This document shows, one piece after another, positions 24,360-32,189 of a stretch of DNA of 64,000 bases. Position 1 is the stretch's first letter. Each line of letters opens with the position of its first letter. Position numbers and translations under genes: made by a program. Source of the stretch: Streptosporangium roseum DSM 43021. GTDB taxonomy: Bacteria > Actinomycetota > Actinomycetes > Streptosporangiales > Streptosporangiaceae. The notes below the pieces were generated by a model. The model worked only from the letters and a program-made list of their open reading frames with translations. It searched no databases and was not told where the DNA came from. The stretch spans positions 3,968,001-4,032,000 of the forward strand of contig NC_013595.1 of the NCBI RefSeq assembly GCF_000024865.1, written 5' to 3'.

Positions 24360-24812
24360 TCAGGGGCGGGTCAGCCGCCGGTAGACCGCCGCGGCCGTCA
24401 GCCCGTAGGCCAGGTGCGGGACGACGTCGGCAACCCACGAGGACGCCTCCCATCTGCGCGGGTCGGTCAGCCGGAGCGCGACGAGGGGGATGTCGCCGGC
24501 GGCCATCGCCGCCGCCGACAGGCCCAGGGCGGCGACCGGCAGGGGGAGGCGCCGGTCGCCGGCGAGCAGCCCGTAGAGCGCGCCGGCTCCGAGGCCCGCC
24601 GCGTATCCGAGCAGCGCGCCCACGCCCTCGCGCCTGCTCTCGCCGGCCTGTCCGGAGCCGAGGTCGGCCCCGGCCCGGTCGGCCAGCTCGGCGGCGGCCT
24701 CGGACGGCAGCCGGCTCGCAGGGCGGCCTCGGACGGCCATGTCCAGGTAGGTGACGGCGTCCAGCGCGGTGGTGCCCGCCGCCCCCGCGACGATTCCCGC
24801 TCCCAGGCTCAT
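24360..24812 (-). CDS. Hypothetical membrane protein, 150 residues
   Basis: Small Ala/Gly-rich protein with three to four hydrophobic segments (residues 3-22, about 65-85, 92-112 and 128-145), beginning MSLGAGIVAGAAGTTALDAVTY. The N-terminal Gly-rich helix with a conserved-looking TALDAVTYLDM recalls small actinomycete membrane proteins of unknown function. Its ATG overlaps the stop of a 53-codon reading frame upstream (ATGA), which suggests coupling. Confidence 0.7.
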   Translation of the reverse strand: MSLGAGIVAGAAGTTALDAVTYLDMAVRGRPASRLPSEAAAELADRAGADLGSGQAGESRREGVGALLGYAAGLGAGALYGLLAGDRRLPLPVAALGLSAAAMAAGDIPLVALRLTDPRRWEASSWVADVVPHLAYGLTAAAVYRRLTRP

Positions 24813-24970
24813 GGCCGGAGCTCTCCCGTCCCGGGGACGCCGCCGGGCCGGGACGAGGCGCCTGGACCGCGGGCGCGCTCCGGCCCTCCGGCCGGCTCGG
24901 TGGCGGCCGGGCGGACGGCCTGCGCCTCCGTACGTCGCCCCTGAGCGACCATGTTCTGCCCATGTGACAT
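24809..24970 (-). CDS. Possible 53-residue protein upstream of the membrane protein gene
   Basis: ATG 24968-24970 is preceded by a good GGGGGAG, and the reading frame ends in an ATGA overlap with the next gene. The product (MSHGQNMVAQGRRTEAQAV and a Pro/Gly/Arg-rich tail) has no recognised family and looks disordered. The ribosome site and overlap favour translation; composition does not. Confidence 0.4.
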   Translation of the reverse strand: MSHGQNMVAQGRRTEAQAVRPAATEPAGGPERARGPGASSRPGGVPGTGELRP

Positions 24971-25043
24971 GCGCGTTCTCCCCCGAGGCGGCAACGAGGT
25001 CGATATGCCCGCCGGCGCCACGGTCAACCGTCGCCCCGGACGG

Positions 25044-26885
25044 CTACCCGAGGGCGCGGTCGAGGTTGAACGCGGCACTGATCAGCGCGAGATGGGTGAA
25101 GGCCTGCGGAAAGTTGCCGAGCTGCTCACCGGTCTGCCCGATCTCCTCGGCGTACAGGCCGAGGTGATTGGCGTAGGTGAGCATCTTCTCGAAGGCCAGC
25201 CGCGCCTCGTCCAGGCGGCCGGCGCGGGTGAGCGCCTCGACGTACCAGAACGAGCAGATCGAGAACGTGCCGTCCTGTCCCCGCAACCCGTCCGGGCTGG
25301 TCAGGGGGTCGTAGCGGTACACCAGGGAGTCGGACACCAGGGTCCTGCCGAGGGCGTCGAGAGTCGACAGCCACTTCGGGTCGGTGGGGGAGACGAACTT
25401 GGCCAGCGGCATCATCAGGATGGAGGCGTCGAGGACGTCCTCGTCGAAATGCTGGACGAACGCCTGCAGCCGGGCCGACCAGCCGCGCTGCATGATCTGC
25501 CGGTAGATCGCGTCGCGGGCCCGTTGCCAGCGCGGCGTGTCGGCGGGCAGCCCGCGGTGGCCGGCCATCCGCATGGCCCGTTCGATCGCCACCCAGCACA
25601 TCAGCCGCGAGTAGACGAAGTCCTTGCGCCCGCCACGCGTCTCCCAGACGCCCTCGTCGGGCTGGTCCCAGTTGTCGCAGACCCAGTCCACCAGCGTGTG
25701 GACCTCTTCCCAGTGGTCACTGGAGATCGGCTGGCACATCTTGTCGTAGAGGTAGACGGAGTCGATGAGAGCTCCGTAGATGTCCAGCTGGAGCTGGTGG
25801 ACGGCGCCGTTCCCGGTGCGCACCGGGGCGGAGCCCCGGTAGCCCTCGAAGTGGGACAGCTCGACCTCGGGCAGCTCGGTGCGCCCGTCGATGCCGTACA
25901 TGATCTGCAGCGGGCCCGACGGGCCGGTGCCGTCCCGGCTGACGTGCTCGGACAGGAAGTTCATGAACGCCGCCGCCTCCTCGCTGAACCCCAGCCTGAG
26001 CAGGGCGTACACGCAGAACGCCGAGTCGCGGATCCAGACGTAGCGGTAGTCCCAGTTGCGCTCGCCGCCGATCTGCTCGGGGAGGCTGGTCGTCGCCGCC
26101 GCCACGATCCCGCCGGTCGGCGCGTAGGTGAGCAGCTTCAGCGTCAGCGCGGAGCGGTGCACCATCTCCCGCCAGCGGCCGCGGTAGCGCGACGCGGACA
26201 GCCAGCGCCGCCAGTACGCGACCGTGGCGGCGAACTCCTCCTCGGCCTCGGCGATCGGGCACGAGCGGGGTTCCACGCCGTCGCCGAGCTTGTCGAGGGC
26301 GAAGACCGCAGACTCGCCCTCGGTGAGTTTGAACTCCGACCAGACGTCCGGGCCGTCGGTCTCGATGGACGTGCTGGCGCTCAGGGACAGGGAGAGCGAC
26401 GGCGACTCGAAGATCGCCCGGCCGTCCCGCATGCTCAGGTCGTGCGACTGCCTGCCGTAGTCGAAGCGGGGCGCCACCCGCGCCCGGAACGGCAGCGCCC
26501 CCCGGACGCACATCACCCGCCGGATCAGCCGGTGCCTGCCGTCCTCGGCCGAGCCGGCGACGACCGGCATGAAGTCCTGGATCTCGCCCACCCCGTCGGC
26601 GGCGAAGAACCGGGTGATCAGCACGTTGGTGTCGGGGAAGTAGAACTGCTTGGTCCGCGCGGGCACGTCGGCGGCCAGCTCGAACGACCCGCCCCGGTCG
26701 GCGTCCAGGATCGAGGCGAACACGCTCGGCGAGTCGAAGCGCGGGCAGCAGTACCAGCCGATCGTGCCGCCGGTGTCCACGAGCGCCACGCTGCGCAGGT
26801 CACCGATCAGTCCGTGGTCGGCGATCGGCGGGTAACGAGAGGCGCCCGCCGGATCCGGGCGACGAGCGGACCCCGCTGCCGCCAT
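25044..26885 (-). CDS. Glycoside hydrolase family 15 protein (glucoamylase/trehalase type)
   Basis: The 613-residue protein starts its domain with YPPIADHGLIGDLRSVALVDTGGTIGWYCCPRFD. It carries GERNWDYRYVWIRDSAF (about residue 280), the substrate-binding stretch of the alpha/alpha barrel, and ends YAEEIGQTGEQLGNFPQAFTH, holding the second catalytic Glu region. Actinomycete members of this subgroup are often trehalases or maltooligosaccharide hydrolases; which one cannot be told. There is no signal peptide, so it is cytoplasmic. It is transcribed alone, 51 bp past the small 24970 gene region. Confidence 0.92.
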   Translation of the reverse strand: MAAAGSARRPDPAGASRYPPIADHGLIGDLRSVALVDTGGTIGWYCCPRFDSPSVFASILDADRGGSFELAADVPARTKQFYFPDTNVLITRFFAADGVGEIQDFMPVVAGSAEDGRHRLIRRVMCVRGALPFRARVAPRFDYGRQSHDLSMRDGRAIFESPSLSLSLSASTSIETDGPDVWSEFKLTEGESAVFALDKLGDGVEPRSCPIAEAEEEFAATVAYWRRWLSASRYRGRWREMVHRSALTLKLLTYAPTGGIVAAATTSLPEQIGGERNWDYRYVWIRDSAFCVYALLRLGFSEEAAAFMNFLSEHVSRDGTGPSGPLQIMYGIDGRTELPEVELSHFEGYRGSAPVRTGNGAVHQLQLDIYGALIDSVYLYDKMCQPISSDHWEEVHTLVDWVCDNWDQPDEGVWETRGGRKDFVYSRLMCWVAIERAMRMAGHRGLPADTPRWQRARDAIYRQIMQRGWSARLQAFVQHFDEDVLDASILMMPLAKFVSPTDPKWLSTLDALGRTLVSDSLVYRYDPLTSPDGLRGQDGTFSICSFWYVEALTRAGRLDEARLAFEKMLTYANHLGLYAEEIGQTGEQLGNFPQAFTHLALISAAFNLDRALG

Positions 26886-27008
26886 CTCAGCCTTCCCACC
26901 GTCGCAGCCCGCACCTCACGCCCTCAAGCTACGTGCCGCGGAGGCTCGCCGGGGTCTGTGCCGCGTCAAGGACCCGGCAGGTTTCCGGCACAGGCCGGCT
27001 CGCGGCGC

Positions 27009-28205
27009 TCACCCCCGCACGGTCCAGCGGGGGCCGTCCGGGCCGTCCTCGATCGACACGCCTCCGGCGGCGAGCGCTTCGCGCAGCGCGTCGGCGCTGT
27101 CGTAAGCCCCCTGCTCGCGCAGCCGTTCACGGAGCGCGAGCAGCGGCTCGACCAGCGGGGCGAGCCGGTCGCGTGGCTCGGAGGTGTCGGCCAGGCGGCC
27201 GAGCCGGGTGACCAGGTGCCGCAGGATCTCACGGGCCTCGTCGACACCGCCCTCGTCCTCCTCGGTGTCGGCGGCCCATTTGGTGATCTCCGCCTCCAGG
27301 TCGAGTACGGCCTGCGTGGCCTCCGCGGTGTTGTGCTCGCCGAGCGCGGCGCCGAAGCGCTGTTCGCAGGCGCGGGTCAGCTCGCCGAGGGTGACGTGGC
27401 CGGCCTCCGGCGGGACCACGGGCCCGGGGGACGCTCCGGAGCTCCCGCCCCCGCCCCGGACCAGCCGGCGCAGTTCGGCCAGCCCGGCGACCGTCCCGGC
27501 GGGCAGGACCGTCTGGGAGCCGGGGCGGCGGACGGTCAGGCCGCCCCGCCCCGCCACCTGGAGGCTCTCGGCCCGCAGGTCGAAGACGACGGCCGTGTGC
27601 TCGTCGATGCCGAGCACCGCCGCGTCCGGGGGGAGCAGGCGCTCCAGGAAGGCGAGTCGCCGCTCGCCGAGATAGCAGTAGCGGGTGTCGTGGGTGCCGC
27701 CCTCGGCGTTGTCGTAGTGCGGGATCACCGCGACCCGGAGGCCGAGCACGCCGAGCAGGTCGAGGCCTTCGCGCCAGTGGGGCTCGGCGCCCACCTTGTA
27801 GACCTCGTACACCGGCACCGCCGCGATGCCCGCCGTACAGGCCGCGGCCGAGGCGAGCACCGTCGCCCCGTCCCGCGCGCGGACGCGGCCCCGCAGCTCG
27901 GCCGCCACCGGCGTGGCCGTCCATCGGTCGAGTGCGAACGTCGGGCTGCCGGGGCCGGAGAACACCCAGTCGGCTCCGGCGATCGCGGTGCCGACCTCGA
28001 CGTCGAGCCCGACGCTGCGGGCGAAGTATCTCCGGGCGCGTGAGGAGATGTCCGCGGCGTTCTCCTGGAAGGCGTAGGGAGTGTCGAGCAGTACGGCCCG
28101 GGGTCCGTCGCCCAGCCGCCGGACGACGGAGCGGTGGACCTCGACCATGGTCGGGCTCGTCTCGCCCGATCCCATGAGCACCAGCACGCCGGGCCGGTCC
28201 TGCAT
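27009..28205 (-). CDS. Cyanophycinase/S51-like glutamine-amidotransferase-fold protein fused to a CysRS C-terminal-like domain
   Basis: The 398-residue protein starts VLVLMGSGETSPTMVEVHR. It continues with WVFSGPGSPTFALDRW and AACTAGIAAVPVYEVYKVG, the layout of the S51 peptidase/cyanophycinase-like fold. The usual nucleophile motif G-x-S-A-G-A is replaced by ACTAG, so peptidase activity is doubtful. Residues from about 290 form a helical domain ending GAYDSADALREALAAGGVSIEDGPDGPRW, which closely resembles the C-terminal anticodon-binding end of cysteinyl-tRNA synthetase. The fusion is stated from sequence; its role is unknown. ATG 28203-28205 is the family-like start. Confidence 0.78.
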   Translation of the reverse strand: MQDRPGVLVLMGSGETSPTMVEVHRSVVRRLGDGPRAVLLDTPYAFQENAADISSRARRYFARSVGLDVEVGTAIAGADWVFSGPGSPTFALDRWTATPVAAELRGRVRARDGATVLASAAACTAGIAAVPVYEVYKVGAEPHWREGLDLLGVLGLRVAVIPHYDNAEGGTHDTRYCYLGERRLAFLERLLPPDAAVLGIDEHTAVVFDLRAESLQVAGRGGLTVRRPGSQTVLPAGTVAGLAELRRLVRGGGGSSGASPGPVVPPEAGHVTLGELTRACEQRFGAALGEHNTAEATQAVLDLEAEITKWAADTEEDEGGVDEAREILRHLVTRLGRLADTSEPRDRLAPLVEPLLALRERLREQGAYDSADALREALAAGGVSIEDGPDGPRWTVRG

Positions 28206-28307
28206 CGCGCTCCCGCCTCTCCGTCGTAGGTGACGGATTCCAGCCATTCACGGGAAGTGGGGCGAGGGCAATACCACCGGTGCTTTCACCCGCCGGCCAC
28301 GGCGCCT

Positions 28308-28372
28308 GCGTGACGACGGTGCCCGCGTGACGACGGTGCCCGCGTGACGACGGCGTTCGCGTGACGACGGCG
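28308..28372. repeat. 17-bp tandem repeat, four copies
   Basis: GCGTGACGACGGTGCCC starts at 28308, 28325 and 28342, with a diverged fourth copy at 28359. It lies in the noncoding gap between the cyanophycinase-like and LPMO genes. Confidence 0.85.
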
Positions 28373-28419
28373 GGCGGCGCCCGGCCGGGGGGATCGTGAA
28401 CGCGGCCGGGCGCCGCCCG
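28371..28419 (-). terminator. 17-bp terminator hairpin after the LPMO gene
   Basis: CGGGCGGCGCCCGGCCG (28371-28387) is exactly complementary to 28403-28419 with a 15-base loop, 36 bp past the LPMO stop codon. Confidence 0.75.
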
Positions 28420-28454
28420 CTCGGGCGAGATCTACGGGACCGATCTCAGGGGGG

Positions 28455-29192
28455 TCAGAGCCGCTGCCAGAGCACCGGGACGTTCGGCGGCTCCCAGCCG
28501 GGGAGCGCGGTGTGCGCCTGGATGCACCGGTAGCTCGCGCCGCCGTAGGTGACCTGGGAACCCACCTGGTAGGCGGTGCCCGCGGCCCAGGTGCCGGCCG
28601 GGGTCGTCGGGCCGGTGGTGGGGGTCGGGCTCGCGGTCGGGGTCGGGCCGGTGGTCGGGGTCGGGTTGGGGTTCGGGGAGCCACCGCCGACCTGCAGGTC
28701 GACGCACGAGTAGAAGGCGTTGGGGGTGTCGGCGATGTTCCAGATCGCGAGGACCTTCTGCCGGCCCGACCTGCCGCCCAGGTTCACGCTGTGCGAGACC
28801 GTGGCGCCGGGCTGGCGGCCCTGGTCGTTGAACACCGCGATCCGGGTGCCGCCGACGTAGTACTCCCAGGTGCTGGTGGCGTGGCGAGCGGTCAGCACCC
28901 AGTTGAAGGTGACCGAGCCGCCCACGCTCGTGGCCGGCCAGCCCTTGCTCTCGTTGTCGAGCTGGGCGAACCGGGAGTTGCCGCCGCTGCAGCTCCTCAG
29001 GCCCTTGGGCCCCTCCACGCTCTGCGGCTCATAGATGATCTCACCGCAGTTGGCCACGCGACCCTGGGCGCACATGGCCTGCCTGCTCGGCGGCGACGAT
29101 ATGTAGCCGTGCGCGTGAGCCGGTGTGGCGATGAACACCGTGGCCCCGATGGCGATGATCGCCGCTGCGAGGAAGTTGATCGTTCTTCGCAC
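28455..29192 (-). CDS. Secreted AA10 lytic polysaccharide monooxygenase with CBM5/12 module
   Basis: The 245-residue protein has a signal peptide cut after ATPAHA, exposing His28 as the new N-terminus (HGYISSPPSRQ), the first ligand of the copper histidine brace. The second brace His is in LTARHATSTWEYY. Cys pairs (CAQG/NCGE and CSGG/SCVD) match AA10 disulfides. A Pro/Thr linker (PNPNPTPTTGPTPTAS) leads to a C-terminal carbohydrate module TWAAGTAYQVGSQVTYGGASYRC of CBM5/12 type, usual for chitin binding. It would oxidatively cleave crystalline chitin or cellulose. GTG 29190-29192 follows AAAGGAG. A perfect palindrome lies 38 bp upstream. Confidence 0.95.
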   Translation of the reverse strand: MRRTINFLAAAIIAIGATVFIATPAHAHGYISSPPSRQAMCAQGRVANCGEIIYEPQSVEGPKGLRSCSGGNSRFAQLDNESKGWPATSVGGSVTFNWVLTARHATSTWEYYVGGTRIAVFNDQGRQPGATVSHSVNLGGRSGRQKVLAIWNIADTPNAFYSCVDLQVGGGSPNPNPTPTTGPTPTASPTPTTGPTTPAGTWAAGTAYQVGSQVTYGGASYRCIQAHTALPGWEPPNVPVLWQRL

Positions 29193-29229
29193 GTGGTACT
29201 CCTTTACTGGGGGGATAAGCCAAACGTAA

Positions 29230-29242
29230 AGGAAAGTTTCCT
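29230..29242. promoter_or_regulatory. 13-bp palindrome upstream of the LPMO gene, candidate operator
   Basis: AGGAAAGTTTCCT is a perfect palindrome, embedded in AT-rich DNA (GTAAAGGAAAGTTTCCTAAC), 38 bp before the start codon. Position and symmetry suit a dimeric repressor controlling polysaccharide use. It does not look like the DasR site (ACTGGTCTAGACCACT). Confidence 0.55.
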
Positions 29243-29371
29243 AACAGTAAATGCTTTAGTCATGCGGTTCCCCGGCTTTCGCCGGATGCCCGGCGCCCTG
29301 CGCGGACTCCTCGGCGGCGAGACCCGGCCCGCCCGGCGGGGCCACCGGTCGGCTCCGTCGGGTAGGACTGG

Positions 29372-29605
29372 GTGATGCTCATCTTCGGCCTCCGCACCGT
29401 GACCCACCGGCTCGGTGTGCTGACGCTCCTCTGCCGCAACTGCGGCAACACGGTGGCACAGGTGCTGTCCAGGAAGGTCACCAAGTTCAGCCTGTTCTTC
29501 GTCCCGCTGTTCCCGGTGCGGACGAAGTACGGAGTGCAGTGCACCTTCTGCGGGGCGTCCTGTGACATCTCGAAGGACGAGGCGGACCGTCTGGCGGTCC
29601 GCTGA
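29372..29605 (+). CDS. Small zinc-ribbon protein
   Basis: The 77-residue protein has two CxxC knuckles, CRNCG (about residue 22) and CTFCG (about 59), flanking a hydrophobic middle FSLFFVPLFPVRTKYGV. This is the small zinc-ribbon family found in many actinomycetes and firmicutes; function unknown. The start is GTG 29372 or ATG 29375; both give the same product within one residue. Confidence 0.8.
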   Translation: MMLIFGLRTVTHRLGVLTLLCRNCGNTVAQVLSRKVTKFSLFFVPLFPVRTKYGVQCTFCGASCDISKDEADRLAVR

Positions 29606-29634
29606 CCGCCGCCCCGTGACCGGAACGTCCGCCG

Positions 29635-30039
29635 TCAGGTCGCGGGAACCGCCGCGACCGCCTCGATCTCGACCAGGATGTCCGGCCGGAAGAGGCCCGC
29701 CACCTGCACGAGCGAGCTCGTCGGTGGCCGCTCCGTGTTGACGAACTCGTCCCGTACGGCCCGGATGGTGGGCAGCGCCGAGGTGTCGACGACGAAGATC
29801 GTGAGCTTGAAAACGTCGTCCCAGGTCGCCCCGCCCGCTTCGAGGGCGGCTCCGACGTTCCGCATGGCCAGGCGCGTCTGGGCCTCCCAGTCGCCCGCGG
29901 TGGCCGGTGTCCCGTCCGCGGCGATCGGGACCTGGCCCGAGGTCCAGACGAGCCGGCTGCCGGCCGGGACGCCGGCGACGTGGCTGTAGCCGTTGGTCGG
30001 CGGCAGCGTCGGGGGAGTGCTGAAGTCGATGTGCGTCAT
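29635..30039 (-). CDS. RidA family protein
   Basis: The 134-residue protein has the YjgF/RidA pattern: YSHVAGVPAGSRLVWTSGQVPIAADG, RNVGAALEAGGATWDDVFKLTIFVVD, and RPPTSSLVQVAGLFRPDILVEIEAVAAVP, where the Arg and Glu near the end match the active-site positions of reactive imine/enamine deaminases. It stands alone here. A second, distinct RidA-like gene is carried by the transposon further right. Confidence 0.92.
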   Translation of the reverse strand: MTHIDFSTPPTLPPTNGYSHVAGVPAGSRLVWTSGQVPIAADGTPATAGDWEAQTRLAMRNVGAALEAGGATWDDVFKLTIFVVDTSALPTIRAVRDEFVNTERPPTSSLVQVAGLFRPDILVEIEAVAAVPAT

Positions 30040-30172
30040 GGTGCCGTTCCCGATGTCTCAGAGGTCGGACGGAAGATCACCTGAGACTGTGCCATACAGG
30101 CCGGGATCGGGCGGAAGCGCCGCGGCGTGTCCGGCCGGCCGGGGCCGCCGCTCGCGAGCGCGGGCGCGCCGG

Positions 30173-30403
30173 TCAGAACGGGGCGGTCCCGCCGGCACCG
30201 AAGTGGGTCTCGTGATCCCACAGGTGGGTGCACGCCGGGCACTGCAGATGCAGGCGGCTGCCGGTGTTGCCGATGAGGTAGCGCCAGTGCTCCCCGCAGT
30301 TCCGGCCGCCGAGGCAGGCTCCGCAGTCCTTGTCGTCGCGGCATCCGGGGCATGGCACCCAGGCCCTGCGTCCCAGGTCGGCGTGGGGATCAATCGGCAG
30401 CAC
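30173..30403 (-). CDS. Hypothetical Cys-rich zinc-binding-like protein, 76 residues
   Basis: The protein has Cys pairs in WVPCPGCRDDKDC, CGACLGGRNCGEHW and LQCPACTHLWDHE, giving at least two possible zinc sites. No family was recognised. Its GTG start overlaps the 3' end of the preceding small gene by 14 bases, so the two are probably one operon. Confidence 0.65.
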   Translation of the reverse strand: MLPIDPHADLGRRAWVPCPGCRDDKDCGACLGGRNCGEHWRYLIGNTGSRLHLQCPACTHLWDHETHFGAGGTAPF

Positions 30404-30638
30404 GGCCCGGCTCCCTTCGCGGGAGGACTCCGGCCGCCACGAGCATGTCGTAGGTCTCCTGCTGCCGCTCGTCGAGGCCGGAGTAGAGGAGGTCGTAGGC
30501 CAGTTCCTCGGACCGCAGCACCGCCGGTGGGTCCCAGTCCGGTCCGACCGCCGCCATGAACGCGGCGCGCCGACGGGCCTCCTCGAGGGTGAGATCGATC
30601 TCGAAGACGGCGGGTGCGCCGTTGTTTTCCTGACTCAT
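30390..30638 (-). CDS. Hypothetical small protein (DUF6400-like), 82 residues
   Basis: The product FEIDLTLEEARRRAAFMAAVGPDWDPPAVLRSEELAYDLLYSGLDERQQETYDMLVAAGVLP resembles a small actinomycete family I recall as DUF6400; function unknown. It is acidic and helical. ATG 30636-30638 is favoured by GGAAGG upstream. It overlaps the Cys-rich gene that follows. Confidence 0.7.
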   Translation of the reverse strand: MSQENNGAPAVFEIDLTLEEARRRAAFMAAVGPDWDPPAVLRSEELAYDLLYSGLDERQQETYDMLVAAGVLPRREPGRAAD

Positions 30639-30845
30639 GGCGCGACCTTCCGATGGGGTGGCGGACATGGTGTCCGTGTGATCGGCGGAAGGTCCGGTCT
30701 CCGCGAGGGCGCGGTGAGGGCCGGGCCGGGGGGATTCTTTGCGATCACGCGAATGTGTGCGGGGATGTGGCCCCTCCTGAAGAGGAAGCCTTGTCCTTTA
30801 TATACCTTATGTCGCTTTTCGTGCCTTGTCCGTGACGTAACTCAC

Positions 30846-30877
30846 GGCGGCGTCCCCCCGGGGAGGGGGACGCCGCC
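30846..30877 (-). terminator. 13-bp terminator hairpin after the M20 peptidase gene
   Basis: GGCGGCGTCCCCC (30846-30858) pairs exactly with 30865-30877 across a 6-base loop, 8 bp past the stop codon of the peptidase gene. Confidence 0.8.
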
Positions 30878-30884
30878 GGTGTTC

Positions 30885-32189
30885 TCAGTAGTTCGTCAGC
30901 AGCCGGTCGAGGACGCGGGTGCCGAACTGCAGGGCGTCCACCGGCACCCGCTCGTCGACGCCGTGGAACATCGCGGCGAAGTCCATCTCCGCGGGCAGCC
31001 GCAGCGGGACGAACCCGAAGCCCCTGATGTTCAGGTCGGCGAAGAACGTCTTGTTGTCGGTGCCGCCCGACATGCAGTACGGCACCGCCCGCGCGGTCGG
31101 GTCCTCCGCCTTCAGCGCCGCGATCATCGATTCGACCAGCTCGCCGTCGAACGTGGTCTCCAGCGCGATGTCGTGGGTGATGTACTCACGCCGGACGTCC
31201 GGTCCGAGCAGCTCGTCGACCGTGGACAGGAACTCCTCCTCGAAGCCCGGCAGGAACCGGCCGTCCACCACGGCACTGGCCTGGCCGGGGATCACGTTCG
31301 CCTTGTAGCCCGCGGCGAGCATGGTCGGGTTGGTCGTGTGACGCAGGGTCGCGCCGACGAACCGGGCCAGCGGGCCGATGGCCTCGATGATCGGCGCCGG
31401 ATCCTCCGGGTCGAAGGGCAGGCCGAAGGCGTCGGCCACCTCCGACAGGAAACGCCGCACGGTCGGCGTCAGCTTGAGCGGCCACTCGTGCGAGCCGAGC
31501 CTGGCCACCGCCTTGGCGACCTCGGTGACCGCGTTGTCGGGGTTGAGCATGGAGCCGTGCCCGGCGGTGCCGCCGGCCACCAGGCGCATCCAGGCCAGGC
31601 CCTTCTGCGCGGTCTCGATCAGGTAGAGCCGCAGCGAGGGGTCGACCTCCAGGGAGTAGCCGCCGACCTCGCTGATGGCGTGGTCGACCCCGTCGAACAG
31701 CTCGGGGTGCTTGCTGGCGAGGTACTTGGCGCCGTACTCGCCGCCCGCCTCCTCGTCGGCCACCCAGGCGAAGACGACGTCGCGCCTGGGCTTGCGGCCC
31801 TCGGTCACCATCTGCCGCAGGACCGCCAGCATCATGGCGTCCATGTCCTTCATGTCGACCGCGCCCCGGCCCCAGATGTAGCCGTCCCGGATCTCGCCGG
31901 CGAACGGGTCGACGGTCCAGTCGGCGGCGTTGGCGGGCACCACGTCCAGGTGGCCGTGGACCAGCAGCGCGGGCAGGCCGGGGTCGGAGCCCTCGATCCT
32001 GGTCACGACGTTGCCCCGGCCCGGCGCGCTCTCCACGTAGGTCGCCTCGGCGCCGACCTCCGCGAGCCTGGCCATGACGATCTCGGCGGCGGCGCGCTCG
32101 CCGGGGCCGCTGCCGTCTCCGTAGTTGCTGGTGTCGACGCGGATGAGCTCGGCGCAGAGCTCGGCTACCTCGGTCTCGGCGGGGGTCAT
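30885..32189 (-). CDS. M20 family metallopeptidase/amidohydrolase
   Basis: The 434-residue protein carries LLVHGHLDVVPA (metal His, catalytic Asp), WGRGAVDMKDMDAMML (bridging Asp), VADEEAGGEYGAKYL (general-base Glu and metal Glu) and GTDNKTFF plus AMFHGVDERVPV near the end: the full M20 dizinc set. Relatives hydrolyse dipeptides or N-acyl amino acids in the cytoplasm. Its ATG overlaps the stop codon of the Lrp-type regulator (ATGA), so the two form an operon, divergent from an MHS-family transporter. The layout suggests regulated uptake and hydrolysis of an amino-acid derivative. Confidence 0.92.
   Translation of the reverse strand: MTPAETEVAELCAELIRVDTSNYGDGSGPGERAAAEIVMARLAEVGAEATYVESAPGRGNVVTRIEGSDPGLPALLVHGHLDVVPANAADWTVDPFAGEIRDGYIWGRGAVDMKDMDAMMLAVLRQMVTEGRKPRRDVVFAWVADEEAGGEYGAKYLASKHPELFDGVDHAISEVGGYSLEVDPSLRLYLIETAQKGLAWMRLVAGGTAGHGSMLNPDNAVTEVAKAVARLGSHEWPLKLTPTVRRFLSEVADAFGLPFDPEDPAPIIEAIGPLARFVGATLRHTTNPTMLAAGYKANVIPGQASAVVDGRFLPGFEEEFLSTVDELLGPDVRREYITHDIALETTFDGELVESMIAALKAEDPTARAVPYCMSGGTDNKTFFADLNIRGFGFVPLRLPAEMDFAAMFHGVDERVPVDALQFGTRVLDRLLTNY

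Noticed and set aside
24951..28043. A 1,030-codon frame antisense to the GH15 and S51-like genes
   Set aside because: Composition is that of an antisense shadow, it spans two genes and the gap between them, and it has no recognisable domain.
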